DNA from: Paratinospora sagittata | Lineage: Eukaryota; Streptophyta; Magnoliopsida; Ranunculales; Menispermaceae | Assembly: GCA_035771175.1 (NCBI GenBank) | Contig: CM069590.1 | Span: 31,014,821-31,078,820, forward strand | Direction: 5' to 3' | Length of the DNA stretch: 64,000 nucleotides | Shown: piece by piece, positions 1 to 10,758 of the stretch | How the letters are laid out: each line of letters begins with the position of its first letter | Numbering within the stretch: position 1 is the stretch's first letter | Notes under the pieces: generated by a model | Told to the model about the DNA's origin: nothing | What the model saw: only the letters and a program-made list of their open reading frames with translations | Database searches by the model: none | Translations under genes and position numbers: made by a program

Positions 1-985
1 GGAACATGATCCTGATTTTGATATGTACTGTAGATATGCAGACAATACTGACCAGGCTTATTGGCAGAGAGGGTCAAAAGATGTCTTGTGTTTTAAAGGG
101 AGACTATGGATCCCATATGATGCTGAATTGAAGGTTAAATTACTTCAGGAGGCACATAGGTCTCAGTATACCATTCATCCAGGGGCTACTAAGATGTATC
201 ATGACATAAAAAGGTCTGCGTGGTGGCATGAGATGAAGAAGAGTATAGTTGAGTACGTGCAGAGATGTGGGGTGTGCCAACAGGTCAAGGCTGAACACCG
301 AAATCCTGGAGGTCAGATGCAGCCATTACCCATACCTAAGTGGAAGTGGGAGCACATTACAATGGATTTCATCATGGGATTCCCGAAGTCTCAGGGTCAA
401 TTTGATGTTATTTGGGTTGTGATCGATAGATTGACCAAGACAGCACACTTCCTTCCTATTAGCACCAAAGACTCTGTGGATAGACTGAGCATATTATATG
501 TGAGAGAGATCGTGACACTGCATGGGATGCCCTTGTCTATCATGTCGAATAGAGATCCATGGTTAACATCAAGGTTTTGGCAGAGATTGCAAACTCGATT
601 AGGGACCCGTCTTCGACTCAGTACAACATTTCACCCTCAGACGGATGGTCAGACCGAGAGAGTGATACAGATGTTGGAGGATATGCTCAGGTCTTGCATT
701 TTAGTGTTTGGTGGGGGTTGGAGTGAGCACTTGCCCTTATGTGAGTTTGCTTAGAATAATAGTTATAGGCAAGCATCGGTATGGCACCGTATGAGGCTTT
801 ATATGGGAAACCCTATAAATCCCCAGCTTATTAGTATGAGATGGGTGATACGCAGCTATGGGTCCCTAATACAGTTGTTGAGTAGACGGAAAAGATTAAG
901 CTGATTCGGCCAAGGCTGAAGTCGGCTCAAGACAGACAGAAAAGTTATTATGATAACCGACATAGGCCGTTAAAGTTCTGATTCA
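1..985 (+). pseudogene. Ty3/gypsy (Tekay-like) integrase fragment, 5' end outside window
   Basis: Encodes the middle of a chromovirus integrase. An open stretch at 23-754 shows the HHCC zinc-binding module (HRSQYTIHPGATKMYHD followed by CGVCQQVKAEH), the core start TMDFIMGFPKSQ, a degraded second Asp motif (MSNRDPW instead of SDRDP) and the catalytic Glu motif HPQTDGQTERVIQ. A stop lies just after CEFA at 754. Similarity to the integrase of element X (34.7-36.0 kb) continues in broken frames to about 985, then stops abruptly at an LTR tail. It is a dead fragment; upstream RT and RNase H, if present, lie before the window. Confidence 0.9.
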
Positions 986-1702
986 TATTAGTTATTGTTT
1001 TGATTTCTTTCGTTATGAACTAAAACATTGTTTCTAGAGAATAGATGGATCCTAACTTTAATGCTTTGTTCTAGTAAAGTCTTAATTAATATTAATGGAT
1101 TTGTGCTAGTTTATTTATATTTCTCCATTGTTAATGCTTTCAGTCTCTTGATCACGGATTGAATAATCTTAGTTCTAGAGTGCGGCACTCAACATAGGGT
1201 GCTTTGAATCGGAACAAGGGAAATATAACCTAGGTTATTGTGAGATGATAGGAGATCGAACTTTGTAGTCATTAAAAGAAATCATAGATCTTAGTGAGTT
1301 TGTAAGAATTAGGTCTTTATCGATAGATCGAGATCAATTCCAATGAATATGCTCTAACGCGACACTCGACAGAGGGTGTTAGAAACATTAGGATTTCTGG
1401 CTTATAAATTAAGTAAATACATTAATGATAAATAATTGGAAAGAACATAGTTGATAGTTAGGTGAAATCGATTTTCTAGATTATTTCTCTATTGATAATC
1501 TGTCGTTTTCATTGCTTTGCTAGTTAATAATTAGTTGCTTTCGTTATTGTTTAATTACTCAATCATTCGAATTTGATTGTCTAGATAAAATTAAGGTAAA
1601 AATGTGATAGCTAGTGTTCTAATTATCCCTGAGGACGATACTCGATTTTATTGGATTTTATTATAATTTGTCTGTCGCGCACTTGCGATAATTTCACGAA
1701 CA
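986..1702 (+). mobile_element. LTR tail D1 (Ty3/gypsy-like, truncated)
   Basis: Non-coding AT-rich sequence that ends with CACTTGCGATAATTTC followed by ACGAACA, the same kind of LTR 3' end seen in Athila elements A and B here. It contains a GAGGACGATACTCG segment resembling the conserved region near many plant gypsy LTR ends. The 5' part of the LTR is missing at the junction with the integrase fragment. Assignment to Tat/Athila rather than another lineage is uncertain. Confidence 0.55.
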
Positions 1703-1940
1703 AGAGGGTGCCTTAGGTTGGAGAATAGAAAATATAACCTAGGCTATCGTGAAACTCACAAGGAGATCGAGAACCTTTGAAGTCGTTAGGTGGAAATCAT
1801 AGATCTTAATGAGGTATTGTTGTTTTTGTTTTTCATCGAAAGAGTTAAACTAAGACAACAATAATATGCCCTAGTTTTGCTTCAAAAGAGGGAATTAGAA
1901 AGGTTAGGAGTTTCGACTTATAAACGAAGAATTGATTTAA

Positions 1941-2016
<76 letters not shown>

Positions 2017-2286
2017 GCATAGTTGAGAGTAAGGTGATATTGAACCTCTAGATCATTCTACCATTGATTTTCTCATTAGTTTTCTATTGCATTGTTAGTT
2101 TAATACTTAATTCCTTTCATCACTGTTTTTAATTATTTCAACTCTCTGAATTTGATTTTCTAAATAAAGTTAGAGTTAATAAACGTGGTATTTAGTGTGA
2201 GTATCAATCCTAAAGGACGACAACCCGATATCTCATCGGTTATATATTATAACTTAACACTCTACGCTTGCGGTTTGCACGTAACA
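1703..2286 (+). mobile_element. LTR tail D2, diverged tandem relative of D1
   Basis: Parallels D1 in order: AAATATAACCTAGG, then AGGAGATCGA, then AAATCATAGATCTTA, then a GACGAC segment and a terminal GCACGTAACA. It is clearly diverged from D1, so this is an old pair or two related insertions. It holds the AT microsatellite. It ends where the inverted Sirevirus LTR begins. Confidence 0.5.
1943..2013. repeat. (AT)n microsatellite
   Basis: About 35 uninterrupted AT dinucleotides inside LTR tail D2. The repeat count may be affected by assembly or slippage. Confidence 0.97.
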
Positions 2287-3188
2287 AGCGTCCTGCTGAA
2301 TATTGAAGTGAGGGCGCTACTAAGTCATAAGCGTCCTGACTTACTTTGAAGATTTAAACGACTCAAAACATGAGAGCGCTACTTCACAGTTAGCATCCTG
2401 TTTTGTTTTAAAAACATTGAACACACGAGGGTGCTACTCAAGAGTTAGCGTCCTGAAATTTAAAAACAGTTTTAAAACAATGTCGACTACACTGAAGGAT
2501 GGTAAGCGTCCTGAGGGTTATTAAGTTGATTCTAAAGATGAGAGCGCTCCTACATAAGTAGCGTCCTGATAGTTTGTTCAACTTATAACTATCAGCGTCC
2601 TTAAATAAAAAAATCACTTGAAAACAAAAAGAGCTTCTAGCCAGCTGAAGCTAAGTCAGCGTCCTGACATTCTCAAAGGTTGATAAAAGAAAGAACGCCA
2701 CTTACAAGTAAGCGTCCTTATTAATCAGCTCAATTCAACCTTGAGTGTCCCTAATATTTTAATAGCGTCCTGATTCATCAAGTCTAGGAGGGCGCTGCTA
2801 TAGCATTAGTGTTCTGAAAGACTTTATAAAAGTGGTTTTTGATTTCTCGATTAAATCTCGATAAAACATAATGTAACCGGATTAAATCGAATATGCTAAC
2901 GATCGATTAAAACATGCAGGCATACATATAGCTGAATCATATGACATAGAAGGTCCTATAACCTATCATAATCTAATCATACAACCGAACATCTTCAAAT
3001 GATTATGGTCTTCAAGAAGATCTTTAATACGTTCGCCATGTATCATTGATTCTTTGAAACCTTCAAGTAAGATTAGATATGTCATACGTGCAGTAATATC
3101 ATAAACAGAATGTGGTTTGTAATCATCAAAATATCTTTCATATTAAGGACATATTCTCGTAAGGGACGTGAGGATAATTGGTTCAACA
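2287..3188 (-). mobile_element. Inverted Sirevirus-like 3' LTR (S3), truncated
   Basis: Read on the minus strand, an LTR starts with TGTTGAACC at 3188, directly after a purine tract, and runs to 2287 where it is cut off. It is an inverted, diverged copy of the start of the S1 5' LTR (3389-4279), so the two arms form a large palindrome. It carries a regular series of AGGGCGCT/AGCGTCCT hairpin motifs. The TGTTG start complements the CCAACA end of the S1 LTR at 5422, supporting the boundary. Confidence 0.75.
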
Positions 3189-3390
3189 ATCTCTTCCTTT
3201 TTTATTATTTCAAACACATTACTATAGGCTTTGAAGCAAGCTAATAAAATGATGTGTGTATGCATGAAATGCAGTACAAATTATCCTTGATTCATATGAT
3301 ATGAGTGTAATTCGAAGGATTGTACGTAGAATGTCACTAAGACTCCCCCATATTGTTAAACTCCCCCTGAATATATGATGCTTCAATGAT
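3189..3390 (-). mobile_element. Sirevirus 3' untranslated region with polypurine tract (minus strand)
   Basis: On the minus strand this stretch contains three purine-rich tracts (CAGGGGGAG, ATGGGGGAG, and AAAAAAGGAAGAGA just before the LTR start at 3188). This is the layout of a copia 3' end before its LTR. Positions 3354-3390 are repeated exactly, in inverted orientation, at 20640-20676. Confidence 0.65.
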
Positions 3391-5422
3391 TATCCTCACG
3401 TCCTTTACGAGAATATGTCCCTAATATGAAAGATATTTTGATGATTACAAACTACATTTTGTTTATGATATTACTGCACATATGGTATGTCTAATCTTAC
3501 TTGAAGGTTTCAAAGAATCAATGATGCATGGCGAACGTATTAAAGATTTTCTTGAAGACCATGATCATTTGAAGATGTTCGGTTGTATGATTAGATTATG
3601 GTAGGTTGTAGGATCTTCTATGTCATATGATTCAGCGATATGTATGCTTGCATGTTTTAATCGATCGTTAGCATATTCGATTTAATCCAATTACATTACG
3701 TTTTATTGAAACTTAATCGAGAAATCAAAAAATATTTTTATAAAGTCTTTCAGAACATTAGTCTTTTAGCAGCGCCCTCCTAGACTTGATGAATAAGGAC
3801 GTTGATAAAATATTAGGACGCTCAAGGTTGAATTGAGTTGATTAATAAGGATGCTTATTTGTAAGTAGCGACATTTTTTTTATCAACCTTTGAGTATGTC
3901 AGGACGCTGACTTAGCTTCAGCTCGCTAGAAGTTCTTTTTGTTTTCAAGTGATTTTTATATTTAAGGGCGCTGATAGTTATAAGTTGAATAAACTATCAG
4001 GACGCTACTTGTGTAGGAGTGCCCTCATCTTTGGAATCAACTTAATAACCTATAGGATGTTTATCGTCCTTCAGCGTACTCAACATTGTTTTAAAACTAT
4101 TTTTAAATTTCAGGATGCTAACTTTTGAGTAGCGCCCTCGTGTGTTCAATGTTTTTAAAACAAAGCAAGACGCTAATTGTGAAGTAGCACCCTCATGTTT
4201 TGAGTTGTTTAAATCGTCAAAGTAAGTCAGGACGCTTACGACTTAGTAACACCCTTACATCAATGTTCAGCAAGACGCTTATGCTCCATGAGCGCCCTCA
4301 AGGAATAAAATGACAAAAGTTGATATTATACTCAATGACGCTAATTCAACAAATGTTACTGTTCTGACAAGAGCACCATTTCTGTTACTTTCTTCGTAAT
4401 CGTACGAATACTTTTCAGAACTTTTCAAAATCGTATAACAAATTTTTCAGAACTTTTTGAACATTCTAAAAGCATGTGAGAACATTCTCTTTTCGTGAAA
4501 GGATTAGATGATTCAGGTGCTATCGTCGTAATGTGCATTGAGCTGAATCGATCCATTTCGGGAAAGAAAGTATACGTTGTATTTGAAATAACCTAGAGAG
4601 CCAAAATTATCTAGTCCATTTCACTTATGTTATTCTTATATACACGTGCTGCCTTAGAGCAAAATAACAACAAATGATATACGAAAACTAATATTCATTC
4701 AAAACGTATCAACAATTTTCACTTGTGCCAAAACACTTTTTGAAAGTTAGTCGTCTTTCACTTGTGTTTGATCTTACAATCTTTTGAAAGAGAAACTTTA
4801 AGTCTTCTGGATTGATTGAACTTTATCTTCATTATTTTGACAATCCATTGAAGAAGACAAAAGCTCTTTGAACCTGTTTTCAGCATAAACTTCATCATAC
4901 ATATTTTGTTGAATCTATGATCACAGATGGTTCAATCCAAAGCTTTGTAAGTATCACTTTGATTCTAAGTAAAGGGAATCATATCTCATCTTGTATTAAA
5001 TTTGCAGTTACTGGTTAGTCACTGGGCAAGAGCAAGTGTTGCTCGAAGTTGTAACGGTCATCTCACACCCAAAAGTTAAGAAACAGTCATCTCACAGCCG
5101 GAAGTTGAGAAACGGTCATCTCACACCCGGAAGTTAAGAAACGGTCTTCTCACACCCGTAAGTTAAGAAAAGGTAGTTTTCACACCCTCAAGTTGAGAAA
5201 GTGTACCTGTTTGATCTTCACCCGTAAGAAGGTCCATAGTGGAGTTTGAACAAATCCTAACTAAGGAGGTTAGGTAGTGGATGTAGGTGTTGCCGAACCA
5301 CTATAAATCTTGCTTGCAATGTCTTATTTACATTTGTTTTCATTATTCTGCACAGTTGTAAGAAAGGTTAAAATTTGCTAAATGTCCAATTCATCCCCCT
5401 CTTGGACATATCTAGGCCAACA
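3389..5422 (+). mobile_element. Sirevirus-like copia 5' LTR (element S1)
   Basis: The LTR ends CTAGGCCAACA immediately before a methionine-tRNA-type primer binding site. The segment GCCGAACCACTATAAAT near 5305 is typical of Sirevirus U5 regions, and a TATA-like TTATATACA occurs near 4638. The first dozen bases present in S3 are replaced by the 37-bp inverted repeat, so the 5' edge is damaged. Hairpin motifs occupy about 3765-4310 and a tandem repeat 5053-5200. Confidence 0.85.
5053..5200 (+). repeat. Five ~30-bp tandem repeats in the S1 LTR
   Basis: Units of the form ACGGTCATCTCACACCCG plus GAAGTTAAGAA recur five times with a few substitutions, downstream of the TATA-like site and so probably in the transcribed R/U5 part of the LTR. 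Confidence 0.9.
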
Positions 5423-5423
5423 A

Positions 5424-5436
5424 TTGGTATAAGAGC
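5424..5436 (+). other. Primer binding site of S1 (tRNA-Met type)
   Basis: TTGGTATAAGAGC, one mismatch from the usual plant copia TTGGTATCAGAGC, one base after the LTR end. It sets the LTR/internal boundary of S1. Confidence 0.85.
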
Positions 5437-5475
5437 AGGTCAACCGTCAAAGTATCTAACCATCTTTCATTAAGT

Positions 5476-6080
5476 ATGATAGGACCAAACGAAAGAAGTA
5501 TGTATGTCTCAGGTGACCAACCAATCACCATTGTCCAAGGGAAAAAACTAAGATTAGGTACTACTTAAAAGCCCAAGATCTAGAGATGTGGGATGTTGTG
5601 ACATACGACTATCCAACACTTAGTAAAATAGTTGACGGTGTTACTATCCTGAAGGATATAGACGAATGGAGTATCAAGGAAAAAAAAAGAGAACTATTGA
5701 ATAACCAAGCTGTAAACATTTTGTTTTGCAGTTTATCAGTCGAAGAGTTCAATAGAGTTAGTGCGTGTGAAACCGCTAAGGAAATCTGGAACAAGAGAGG
5801 TCACCCACGAAGGAAAAGCATGGGAACCCAAGGCCACAGCCATTGAAGAAGCCAAGAATATGGCTGAATACACTTTTGATGAACTATGCAGTTCATTGAT
5901 GGTTCATGAAATGAAGTTAAAAGATGAGATGAGTCTGGTCAAGGTTGAGGAAAAAGAAAAGAAATCTATTGCCCTCAATGCTGAGACTGATTCTGAAAAT
6001 TATTTAGACTCAGAAGATGACATGCCTATGTTGTGTAGAAAGTTTAACAAGTTTCTTAGGAGAAAGAGCAAGAATAACTC
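5476..6080 (+). pseudogene. Sirevirus S1 gag, first part
   Basis: Gag capsid precursor of a copia element. Recognisable pieces are DLEMWDVVTYDYPTLSK, NILFCSLSVEEFNRV and AKEIWNK, then (after a frameshift near 5800) EVTHEGKAWEPKATAIEEAK and DEDMPML-like acidic sequence ending LRRKSKNNS. The likely start is the ATG at 5476, 40 bp after the primer binding site. There is an in-frame stop near 5565 and a frameshift near 5800. The reading frame stops at the insertion of LTR block Z1/Z2 and resumes at 10666. Confidence 0.85.
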
Positions 6081-8933
6081 TGTGGCGACCCCGCACCCCG
6101 GACCACCAACCCCGCAGGGAATGGCGTGCGGAATGCCTGGGCGGGACGCCTGGCGTAGGCATTTCCGACCACTCCTCAACTCCCGTGAGGTGGTTGAGAC
6201 CCTACAAGCCTTATCTCAAACAACGACATAATATCAAAAGGTACTAAACAAAACTACCCACCGTATTAATCATCAAAAACAAGAGATAATCCATAAAAAT
6301 GAACCATAATTAAAATCATAATCCCTACAGTCCATTAAAATTGACATACACATAAAGTCCAAAATTGTGGGTACAAATAAAAATCGTCATATGCCCACAT
6401 GGTCTATCTGACAAGTCCCAACTCACCCATACTACAATGTGGTAAGTATTATAATTACATAATCCAAAATATAATACTTCATAATTTAAAACACAGTTCA
6501 ATCAAAATGCCTCTCAACTCACATCGAGGCCTTGGATTCTCTCGCAGGCAAGGCCCTCAAGATATGACTACTCCTTTGCCCTTATTCGGGACAGAAGGAC
6601 CTCAAAGAACAAAATGAGGGTGAGCCAACGGTGCCCAGTGAATAGAATTCAAATATGCTATCAATACTCATCAATAAATATCATGTATGCATGTCAATGT
6701 GTAGCATGATTAAAAGCTCATAACATATAGATATCAAGCATTTATAATAAGTTCGATGCAAGTAAAAGCTTATCAAGTTGGATCCACATTCCACATGCAT
6801 TGGGTTACTAGTGCACGTCTATTTCACCGTACCGTTGACCCCAATCATGTTTATTTTGGGTTACTAGTGCAAGTCTATTTCACCGTACCGTGGACCCCAA
6901 TCATTTCCTTTCCTAAAACCCTCCTATGACAAGGTTAAGTCCCCATATTAGCCAGATAGATGGGCCCAACCAAAGTCATAAGGTTTCTCAAATCAATGCA
7001 TCATTCAAAACATTAGAACACATTCATGCTTTTAACATACAATATATATAAGTGATATGATGACATAAAAGATATAATCATAAATGAAGTCTACTCACAA
7101 CCTTGCCTTGCGAGAGTATTTAACCACACACGACCACCAAATTGAATCAACCCAATCAAGATCCTGAAACATTCATCAATATCCTACCATACATCAATTT
7201 TTATGCTCAATCACATAGACATTACACATCAACCCTAAATCAGCCCACATATAGACAATAAGCCTAAATCCCATCTAATCCCATCATTCAACTCAAATCA
7301 CATGACTTAGGCCTCCAATGCATAGTTCTCATACATAAACCATTCTATTAATCAAAAATACTAATTTTCAATTCCTTAAGCATAAACATGCCCAAATTGG
7401 GTCACTTGATCACAAGTAGGCCTAACCCATGATATGGTCACAACCACCAAATCAGTAGCATAATCAACCCTAATCATGCTTAATTAGACATAAGTTGCAT
7501 CAATTCAATGATTCTAGGCCAAAAGCATCAAAAGCCCTAAAATATGAAATTTTCCATACTTAGGCCATATTGTCGATTTACACTAGGTCACCATGTTCAG
7601 CCATGTGTATCACTGATTTTGCATCATGGGTTCATCAACAATGGCAACTAGGTCAACATAGTTGACATGCAAGCTATTTGGAAAGGTCTAAGTTCATATT
7701 CTAAATTTAGGTCTAATACAAGCAACCCTACCAATTTTTCATTTAATATTCTGTTCAGATGTATCAATCTACCAACAGAAATATGTAATCACAAAATAAA
7801 CCGTACAGATTGAAGTATGTGAAGAAACAAACCTTTTGTCCAAATATCAGCCCAATCCAACGGTGGATCGAAAAGATAAGTATCATTGATGAACAAGTCT
7901 CTAATCAGACAATTTCTTCTTTCCTGCTGTAAATACTCAAACTCAGATGACTATATCACACAAAATACTTAACGCATAAACATCTTCACCGTTTCGAATA
8001 CATTAATATCAGTTTTAAACTACATACCAAAATTTTATATCCATCCAACGGTAGATTGAGTAGATCTATAAGTTTGAGCGAAACAGCGCGAGAAATCCAG
8101 ACTTTCCGACCAGCTTTGTTTGAGAGGTTAGATCTCTGAGACGAAACCTCTAATCAAGAGCTCCACCGTTCAGAATTTAGAAATATCAGTTGTACACTAA
8201 ATACCCAAATTTTATATCTATCCAACAGTATATTAAGGAGATCTAGAAGTTTGAGCGAAACGGCGCGAGAAATCCAGACTTTCCGAACAGCTTTGTTTGA
8301 GAGGTTAGATCTCTTAGACGAAACCTCTGATCAAGATCTCCACCGACCAGAATGAATAACCATAAGCTACAAACTTGCTGACAACTTTTGAGCTCAATCT
8401 GACCATTCATCCCAAAGCTCCATCTCTTTGATGAAAACGTCGCAGAGATCTTCCTCCTGCAACTCCCTATTTCTTTCTCTTATTCTTTCCTTTCTCTTCT
8501 TTTCTTTTATTTTTTTTCCTTTCTCTCCACTCACCACTTTCATGCACCAACCTTCACATGTGTTGGTCTCATACTACCCATACCAACCACATGTACTTTA
8601 ACCAATCTCATGCTTCCATGTATTTTAAATGTCCAATCCATTTAATACACCAAATTTTCATTCTCATTTATTCTTTTATTCAATCAATCCTAACTCATAT
8701 CAATTCATGGTTTAATGGGCCCATGCATAAATAATAACATATGCATTATACTTTAATTTAACATGACCCATATACAATTTATGATACACATATTTATATA
8801 CATTATCAAGCATCAACTATACAAACATTAAACAACCATCAAACAAACACCAAACATATCAACGCAACGCATAGAGTTTTGGCAAAGAGCAATTAGGCTA
8901 TGGGCTAGATGAAATAATTTTTGGGGCGTCACA
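6081..8933 (-). mobile_element. Chromovirus LTR Z1 (full length, minus)
   Basis: On the minus strand the LTR runs from TGTGACGCCCC at 8933 to GGGGTCGCCACA at 6081. The left end abuts the 5-bp target AACTC (6076-6080), which recurs at 10661-10665 after Z2, so Z1 and Z2 entered the S1 gag as one unit. There is no internal coding region. The short open frame on the plus strand at 6399-6617 recurs in other Z copies but is antisense to the LTR and is not called as a gene. Confidence 0.9.
6804..6905. repeat. Tandem duplication inside the Z LTR
   Basis: A ~50-bp unit beginning GGGTTACTAGTGCA and ending GACCCCAATCAT occurs twice in a row. The same pair appears in Z2 (about 9474), Z3 (about 11480), Z4 and Z5, so it belongs to the family. 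Confidence 0.9.
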
Positions 8934-10660
8934 GTATTAATCATCAAAGACAATAGATAATCCATAAAAATGAACCATAATTAAAATCATAATCCCTACA
9001 GTCCATTAAAATTGACATACACATAAAGTCCAAAATTGTGGGTACAAATAAAAACCGTCATATGCCCACATGGTCTATCTAACAAGTCCCAACTCACCCA
9101 TACTACAATGTGGTAAGTATTATAATTACATAATTCAAAATATAATACTTCATAATTTAAAACACAGTTCAATCAAAATGCCTCTCAACTCACATCGAGG
9201 CCTTGGATTCTCTCGCAGGCAAGGCCCTCAAGATATGACTACTCCTTTGCCCTTATTCGGGACAGAAGGACCTGAAAGAGGAAAATGAGGGTGAGCCAAC
9301 GGTGCCCGGTGAATAGAATTCAAATATGCTATCAATACTCATCAATAAATATCATGTATGCATGTCAATGTGTAGCATGATTAAAAGCTCATAACATATA
9401 GATATCAAGCATTTATAATAAGTTCGATGCAAGTAAAAGCTTATCAATTTGGATCCACATTCAGCATGCATTGCGTTACTAGTGCACGTCTATTTCACCG
9501 TACCGTTGACCCCAATCATGTTTATTTGGGGTTACTAGTGCACGTCTATTTCACCATACCATTGACCCCAATCATTTCCTTTTTAAAACCCTCCTATGAC
9601 AAGGTTAAGTCCCCCTATTAGCTAGATAGATGGGCCTAACCAAAGTCATAAGGTTTTCTCAAATCAATGCATCATTCAAAACATTAGAACACATTCATGC
9701 TTTCAACATACAATATATATAAGTGATATGATGACATAAAAGATATAATCATAAATGAAGTCTACTCACAACCAAGCCTCGCGAGAGTATTTAACCACAC
9801 ACGACCACCAAACCGAATCAACCCAATCAAGATCCTGAAACACACATCAATCTCCTACCATACATCAATTTCTATGCTCAATCACATAGACATTACACAT
9901 CAACCGTAAATCAACCCACATATAGACAATAGGCCTAAATCCCATCTAATCCCATCATTCAACTCAAATCACATGACTTAGGCCTCTAATGCATAGTTCT
10001 CATTCATAAACCATTGTATTAATCAAAAATACTAATCTGACCATATACCCCGAAGATCCAGCTCTTTGATGAAAACATCGCAGAGATTTTCCTCCTGCAA
10101 CTCCCTCTTTCTTTCTCTTCTTCTTTCCTTTCTCTTCTTTTCTTTTATCTTTTTTCCTTTCTCTCCACTTACCTCACTTTCTAGCACTTCCTTGATTCCC
10201 TCCACTCACCTCACTTTCTAGCACATTCTTGGATTAGAGAAGTGGGCATGGGACACTTGTCCACTTTCATGCACCAACCTTCACATGTGTTGGTCTCATA
10301 CTACCCATACCAACCACATGTACTTTAACCAATCTCATGCTTCCATGTATTTTAAATGTCCAATCCATTTAATACACCAGATTTTCATTCTTATTTATCC
10401 TTTTATTCAATCAATCCTAACCCATATCAATTCATGGTTTAATGGACCCATGCATAAATAATAACATATGCATTATACTTTAAATTAACATGACCCATAT
10501 ACAATTTATCATACACATATTTATATACATCATCAAGCATCAACTATACAAACATTAAACAACCATCAAACAAACACCAACCATATCAAGGCAATACATA
10601 GAGTTTGGGCAAAGTGCAATTGCGTTATGGGCTATATGAAATAATTTTCGGGGCGTCACA
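8934..10660 (-). mobile_element. Chromovirus LTR Z2 (truncated, internally deleted)
   Basis: Starts within the LTR (equivalent to about 6263 of Z1) and ends GGGGCGTCACA at 10660, followed by the target duplication AACTC. It lacks the ~180 bp at the GGGGTCGCCACA end and has an internal deletion at about 10035, where sequence equivalent to roughly 1 kb of Z1 is missing. An LTR directly joined to a truncated LTR suggests recombination that removed the whole internal region. Confidence 0.88.
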
Positions 10661-10665
10661 AACTC

Positions 10666-10758
10666 TTACTCAAGGTTTCACAAAGGAAAGAAACCCGAGT
10701 CTAAACCTGTAGAGTTAATATGTTACGGTTGTAATAAACCAGGCCTTGTAAGAAGAAC
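10666..10758 (+). pseudogene. Sirevirus S1 gag, zinc-knuckle part
   Basis: A 93-bp island of S1 between two Z insertions. It translates to a basic stretch (FHKGKKPESKPVE) followed by a nucleocapsid-type knuckle start CYGCNKPGL. The expected His is replaced by Leu and the knuckle is then cut by the Z3 insertion. Flanking duplications AACTC and AGAAC show that both neighbours are secondary insertions. Confidence 0.85.

Noticed and set aside
2287..2815. Possible CRISPR-like array because of regularly spaced AGCGTCCTG motifs
   Set aside because: The repeats are only 8-9 bp, spacing varies, the DNA is a plant LTR and no cas-like gene is present.
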